Part shown: one piece after another, positions 59,340-64,000 of the stretch | How the letters are laid out: the number at the start of each line of letters is the position of its first letter | Numbering within the stretch: position 1 is the first letter of the stretch | Origin: Limnoperna fortunei | Lineage: Eukaryota; Mollusca; Bivalvia; Mytilida; Modiolidae | Length of the DNA stretch: 64,000 nt | Assembly: GCA_944474755.1 (NCBI GenBank) | Contig: OX104123.1 | Location: forward strand, 60,443,898 to 60,507,897 | Direction: 5' to 3' | Position numbers and translations under genes: made by a program | Notes under the pieces: generated by a model | What the model was told of the DNA's origin: nothing | Seen by the model: only the letters and a program-made list of their open reading frames with translations | Databases searched by the model: none

Positions 59340-61720
59340 TTATTGTTTTTTGTTTATTCCATTGCGGTGTACAGAGAAGACCTCTTTAATCCAGAATCAT
59401 TCTCGGGCGTCCCGTTCAGAGTCTCGCCACTTGCAGTTCTGCTTGATAATTAGGATTTTTATGTGATCAAAATCCTTTGGAGTGCGGTGAGGCAGTCTGA
59501 AGTGTTTGCTCACGGGCAGAAACTGTTTCTTGGTTAGGTCACTTATATGACCATTTAGTCGTTTGTGGAATGGCTGTTTGGAATCGCTAACATCTTGTAA
59601 GCCACAGATGGGGCACTCAAGAATGTAAATGACATTCTAGCTTCTGCAGTTAACAGTAGTCAATATTTTGAACTTTTTGTCTTTGACTTTACTTTTAACT
59701 GTAGACAAGGATTCCATATCTTTGCAATATTTGCAGCGTTTGTCACCACAAGACTGATTTCTGCTGGGCTTAGCAATCTCTGCGCGTACCAATAAGTTGC
59801 AGAGACCCATGGGGGGCTCCGGAAAGATTCTGGACAACCTAGGATTTTTTTCAATAGATTTCCAACATTCACGAATGATGCTAATCGTGTTTTTCAAACA
59901 AGAGTGAAAACTTAGTACGCAGGGAACTCTACAGCTTTTCTTTTTTTTCTTGATATAACGAAGGGTACTCCTCGATGTCTGCTGTGCTGTTTAGAAATTC
60001 TTTTTGATGTTATTATTTCTGTACCTCTTCTAGGGTGACCTTTTAATTTCCCTAGTCTACTTTTAAACAAATCATCGGTGGAACAGATACGTCGGAGCCT
60101 AAGGGGGTGACTATAAGGGATGTTCTTTGTCACATGAGGAGGATGACAGCTACTAGGTAGAAGGTATTGGTTGGTGTCTGTTGTTTGGTATACAGGTCTG
60201 TGGACAACTCAACATTTGCGGATAAAGAGCTGGAAGTATCGAGGAAAGATATACGAGATTTGAGATTTCATAAGTAAATGTGATAAAGGGATGGATGTTA
60301 TTGGCACGTGAGATAAAGTTTTGTAAGCACTCATCAGTAAGTATCCCCTTCATATGAACATCATCATTAAACCTGTACCAAGATAGTGGTTTATCAATAG
60401 ACGATTGAGGAAGTTCTTTTTCCAATTTACCCATAAATATGTTGGCATATGGTGGAGCCATCTTAGTTCCCATACCTGTTCCATTTATTTGCAAGAAATG
60501 GTCTACATTAAAAGTGAAGTTGTTCTTTTTAGCACCAATGTCTGCATTGTGACTAAACGTTCAGTCGGAGGATCTTTGACTAAACGACTTTCTCAGGCCT
60601 CTCTGCATGCTGCTATTCCATCTGCATGAGGAATGTAAGTGAAGAGAGAGGTAACAGCCATAGTGACCCGAGTGGTACCCGGTGGAAAGGCAATTCAGAT
60701 CTGCCATCTTTTGTAGATAATCGGTGGTGCCTATCACGAACGATGGGAGCGATTCAAATTGTGGTCGTAGATGGTAATCAACAAATTCAGATATTTTTTC
60801 TGTCGGGTGACCTTAGCTGATAGGTCTACCGGGGTTGTTAGGTTTGTGAAATTTAAGACGAAAGTAGAATCTGCGGGTCTTTGGATTGTCTGGTGTAAGG
60901 TATTCGAGAGGTTTATCATCAATATAGCCCAGAGTGTTAATTTTGGTTCATTCCTTAGTTATTTGATCAATGAATTTCTCTGTAGGGTCCATCTTCTAAT
61001 TTCATATAAAACCGGTCTTTATTCAGTTGACGTTCAGCCTCTCAAATAAGGCTGATTTGTCCATAAACACAACCGCACTACCCTTGTCTGCTTCTCTGAT
61101 GACTATTTCTATATTTGATCTTAAGTTTCTAAGGGCATTTCGTTCGTCAGGAGATAGATTGTCAAAATTGTTAGTATAAGATTCAACTGTGCTAATTATG
61201 TCTGCTTACACGTTGTCCATAAATGACTCTAAAGTTGTGATCTTACTAGGTTTGGGGACCCATTCACTGTTTTTGACAAATCTATATTTGGAATCTCCTT
61301 CTATGTCACTATTGGAGTTCACCTCATAATTTTCTTAGAAGCAAAATGTTCTTTAATTCGTAAGCTTCTGGCAAAATAGTCCAATTCTTGGGATAGTTTA
61401 GTGCTGTTGACAGGACTAGGAACTGGACAGAAATTTAAATCCTGTGCTCGTAAAGATGTTTCACTCTATGTAAGATGGTGACTAGAGAGGTTAACAACAG
61501 TGTTAGAATCGTTGTTGGTTGAAAGGGATTTCCGTTTAAAGTGTCTATTGCGTCTCTTTATCTGCGATGGTAATGTGGTATTCTGTTGGTTAGGTATACC
61601 GTCGCGATCGTGATGTTTAGAGAGGTTGCAACTTTGGGTATGGGGATGTCATTAGAACGCTTAAGAATGTTTTCATATTCTTTTATCTGTAATAACATGT
61701 TGAAGCATTATTAACATCAT
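59340..61720 (-). pseudogene. Penelope-like element with GIY-YIG endonuclease, decayed
   Basis: Minus-strand order of protein segments: LSPDERNALRNLRSNIEIVI then READKGSAVVFMDKS (about 61180-61060); TPDNPKTRRFYF...[29 protein letters not shown] (about 60780-60720); the reverse-transcriptase core INGTGMGTKMAPPYANIFM (about 60490-60430); LSWYRFNDDV at the catalytic position, degenerate; RIFPEPPMGLCNLLVRAEI (about 59840-59785); CGDKRCKYCK; then the endonuclease: NVIYILECPICGLQ, FHKRLNGHISDL, FWIKEVFSVHRNGINK, ending TAA at 59340. Reverse transcriptase followed by a GIY-YIG nuclease defines Penelope-like elements. The GIY tyrosine region is VIY and the YIG part is altered (DVS). Several stops and shifts make it inactive. 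It lies in a presumed intron of the LRR gene. Confidence 0.85.
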
Positions 61721-61732
61721 GACAAATTCATT

Positions 61733-61775
61733 ACGCCAGACGCGCTTTTCTTCTATTAAGACTCATCAGTGGCGT
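61733..61775 (-). ncRNA. Hammerhead ribozyme motif, slightly decayed
   Basis: Minus strand: helix I ACGCCA/TGGCGT (6 bp), CTGATGA, stem GTC-TTAATA-GAA with one mismatch, GAAA, then A-GCGC-GTC. All core words are intact; the single-pair helix III is A-G instead of C-G. The palindromic GCGC loop is typical of minimal hammerheads in Penelope-like elements. Same strand as the element's coding region. Confidence 0.68.
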
Positions 61776-61895
61776 TTAACTCTTTAGACACTTTATATAA
61801 TATTGTGAACTGCCTGTATTATGTATGTACACGATCCCAGTGGACTTATATCATTCCATCTCCCAATGAAGAATATCTTAAACATTTAGAGTTAA

Positions 61896-61939
61896 ACGCC
61901 ACTGATGAGTCTTGAATAGACGAAACCCACGTCTGGCGT
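61896..61939 (+). ncRNA. Hammerhead ribozyme motif with complete core
   Basis: Helix I ACGCCA (61896-61901) pairs with TGGCGT (61934-61939). CTGATGA is at 61902-61908, helix II GTC-TTGAATA-GAC at 61909-61921, GAAA at 61922-61925, and the one-pair helix III C-CCAC-G closes with the cleavage triplet GTC (61931-61933). All invariant positions are present; only the usual GCGC loop is CCAC. Predicted cleavage follows 61933. It lies opposite in strand to the adjacent motif and to the coding region. Confidence 0.78.
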
Positions 61940-62474
61940 AATGAGTTTGTCACCTTGGTAATTTTGATTACAGATTCTTGGAAGATTTGACCAAAGCCAA
62001 GTTACAGCGCGGACGGTGAAGCAATAAAAAAAAGTTGTTGGAGTGAGAAAGTTTAAGATCAATATGTTATGATTTGTTTACGTTATTTATTTATATTGAC
62101 ACTCATTGACTAAGGCCATTCGTTGGTCAGTCTGTGTCTATAGTTTTGACAGTCTAGCAGATTATGCAACGATACAAATGACGGAGTTTTTGTCAAGATT
62201 ATAAACACAGCTTGTTTTATCCAGTAATGTGTAATATTTTTGCTATTATTTACCATGTCATGCAGATAGTGCATAGGAAATGTGGATATTAGATGTTTAA
62301 ATAACAACCTTATGGCAGATAATTTGCATAAATGAATGATATTCAAGGACTGAAATATAGAACTTAGGAAATCGACATTAGTTTTTAACTATTCAGATCT
62401 GATAGTCATTCTAATAAACTGAAGATATTAAATCTGATAATTAAGAATTGGCATAAACGAATAACCAGAGTCAA

Positions 62475-63060
62475 AGTTAATGGACAGTTACAAATCCGAA
62501 TATAGACAAACATACACCGTGCAACACAAAAAACCAAAAAAAAAACACAAATCAAAAAGAGAGCGACCGGAACCCAATAAAAACCATGGGTACACTCAAG
62601 TGCTTCGGACGAGTATGCAGTGCTTGCCTCTTATTAAGTTACTCATTGTCTTGTCCACGAAAAAGTCAAATCCAGGAATTGAAAACACTACCTATGACTC
62701 AGCGAAAATGTCTGATAATATTTGATAAATTTATTTCCCATAACGATGAATCAAGTCATGGTGACGACCATAGACCTTCTGGAGAGATAATATCAACCAA
62801 GGTACAACAAATCCTTGTTTGAGTAGTTTAGTAGTCAACAGCAGTGATCAGAAGATCAGAATACCGGTCGCAGGATCTAGAATAGCATATAAGTTGTGAA
62901 ATGTACACAAAATACGCTGGAGCTGCTGAAATGTTGCTATCAATAAACGGGAAGTTAACATAGTTTTCCCGGGTCTATTTTTAGAAGTAGGTCTAAGTAA
63001 GAGGCTGATCTTATTGTATTGGTGGTGTCTTTAATTTCAAGCTCGGAAGGGTAAATTGAA
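62475..63060 (-). pseudogene. Retroelement 3' remnant (same family as 9.3 and 43 kb)
   Basis: Reverse complement of the C-terminal end, the 3' noncoding tail (ACTCATACTCGTCCGAAG-like; CACTTGAGTGTACCCATGG) and CGGATTTGTAACTG. Truncated, non-coding. Confidence 0.65.
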
Positions 63061-63391
63061 TTTGTCACCAAATTTAGTATTGTTCGGGGACAAAACACGA
63101 TTACTGCATTATTAGTAATTTGCTACTATTTCGGTGTTTATCTGTGCTTGAGTAGCGAAAAATTATATATTTCCAAACTAATATAATTACAACTTCTTAC
63201 CTCTATAAAAGTAAAGCATATTATGACATCCAACAACATCTTCCCTCTCATATATTCTCTTATGAATAATTTTTAGACGTTAGCAAACACACCATGCGTG
63301 ATGCACATAATTGTTATAAGACACGTCACAATGTTTATAAGCGTGCTGAATGAAATTACTATCAATGAAAAATAATACTTAAAGCACTTAC

Positions 63392-63463
63392 AATTCCTGC
63401 AATGCTGGCATCAGGTTACAAAGTTCCATGTCAAGTGCAGTGATATTATTATCATGCAGATCT
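63392..63463 (-). CDS. 72-nt LRR exon, 5' of the others
   Basis: Acceptor TATTTTTTCAG|AG and donor GGAATT|GTAAGT. It encodes DLHDNNITALDMELCNLMPA followed by LQEL, a 24-residue LRR unit in phase 2 like the three downstream exons. It could be an early repeat of the same gene, with the Penelope element in the 8.9-kb intron, or the end of a neighbouring LRR gene continuing beyond the window. Confidence 0.8.
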
Positions 63464-64000
63464 CTGAAAAAATATACATCAACAGAAAGAATCTCACTCA
63501 TGTGTTATTCTGTAAAATTGAATAAATTTTAAACACAAATAGCACAGATGAAACGATGTATTTTTTTATTTTGCAAACGGTCAGTTGCTGATTCAAGATA
63601 AATATGCGAACATTATGAACTAATTCGTAAATATCAGACATGGAAACAATACCCGTTACTACCTAGCAAGTAAAATATTTTGTTTTTGGTAAATTGCGTT
63701 ACATTGATTTTAAAATGTAGATTTCGATACTTGAACCGAACTTATTTCTGACACATTACGAAAACTTTTACTTTTAAATGAAACATGTAAATAGATAATA
63801 ACGGTTTTGAGCAAAAACGTAAGGGAAAAATCACCGCAGTATGTTCAGTTTATAAACAGGTCAGTTGCTAGTTTCAGGTACAATGACGAATAAAAAATGT
63901 TATAAATATTCCTCGACATAGAAATTCAAAGATCTCTACCATTGATGCGTAGTATGGTTACCAATTACCATATAATGTCATCTGCATTATTACAAATTAT

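Larger units (their letters stand above)
61721..62220. mobile_element. Noncoding terminal block of the Penelope-like element
   Basis: Directly upstream of the coding remnant. It matches 2640-3656 in part and contains two hammerhead motifs in opposite orientation. Near 62150 the sequence switches between reverse and forward copies of one repeat (GACCAACGAATGG-type and TTATGCAACGATACAAATGA), a head-to-head junction. Confidence 0.65.

Overview
The window looks like about 64 kb of an animal nuclear genome, most likely a bivalve mollusc. This is inferred from four things: AT-rich DNA with spliced genes (GT-AG introns, 72-nt leucine-rich-repeat exons); a secreted coiled-coil plus C1q protein of a kind greatly expanded in bivalves; Penelope-like retroelements carrying hammerhead ribozyme motifs; and many tRNA-headed SINEs with (AAAC)n tails. 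There are no bacterial operons or CRISPR arrays. No database search was possible, so family names rest on motifs I can read.

Left part (1-8.2 kb): the 3' end of a plus-strand gene (2-331) and a paralogous plus-strand gene (6274-6888) encode related proteins with a glycine/alanine-rich hydrophobic C-terminal half. Between them lie Penelope-derived noncoding DNA with a decayed hammerhead motif, a perfect fold-back element, and a reverse-transcriptase remnant. Middle (8.2-28.5 kb): almost entirely repeats. These are a 21-bp minisatellite, a retroelement copy, a dispersed 82-90-bp satellite (main block 20.5-24.3 kb) peppered with SINEs, a candidate 4.7-kb inverted-repeat-bounded transposon, a phased ACGCGT array, and a 720-bp repeat present twice in inverted orientation.

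28.9-30.2 kb: a clear two-exon minus-strand gene for a secreted coiled-coil C1q protein. 30.8-44.5 kb: more SINEs, one of them split by a 675-bp element with 23-bp terminal inverted repeats and a 6-bp target duplication, built of about 30 self-complementary 21-bp units. There are also a LINE remnant, an unidentified decayed coding element, two candidate exons, and a retroelement copy split by a 566-bp Mutator-like fold-back with a perfect 9-bp target duplication.

48.2-63.5 kb: minus-strand exons of a leucine-rich-repeat/EGF protein. Three 72-nt LRR exons, one decayed LRR exon, an LRR C-terminal cap exon, an EGF exon and a further Cys-rich exon all agree in reading phase. Another LRR exon lies at 63.4 kb, beyond about 9 kb of intron-like DNA that holds a Penelope element (59.3-61.7 kb) with two oppositely oriented hammerhead motifs, a nested fold-back and two reverse-transcriptase remnants.

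The main points of interest are the mobile 21-bp palindromic array, the hammerhead pair, the Mutator-like fold-back and the LRR/EGF gene. The rest is ordinary intergenic or intronic DNA.
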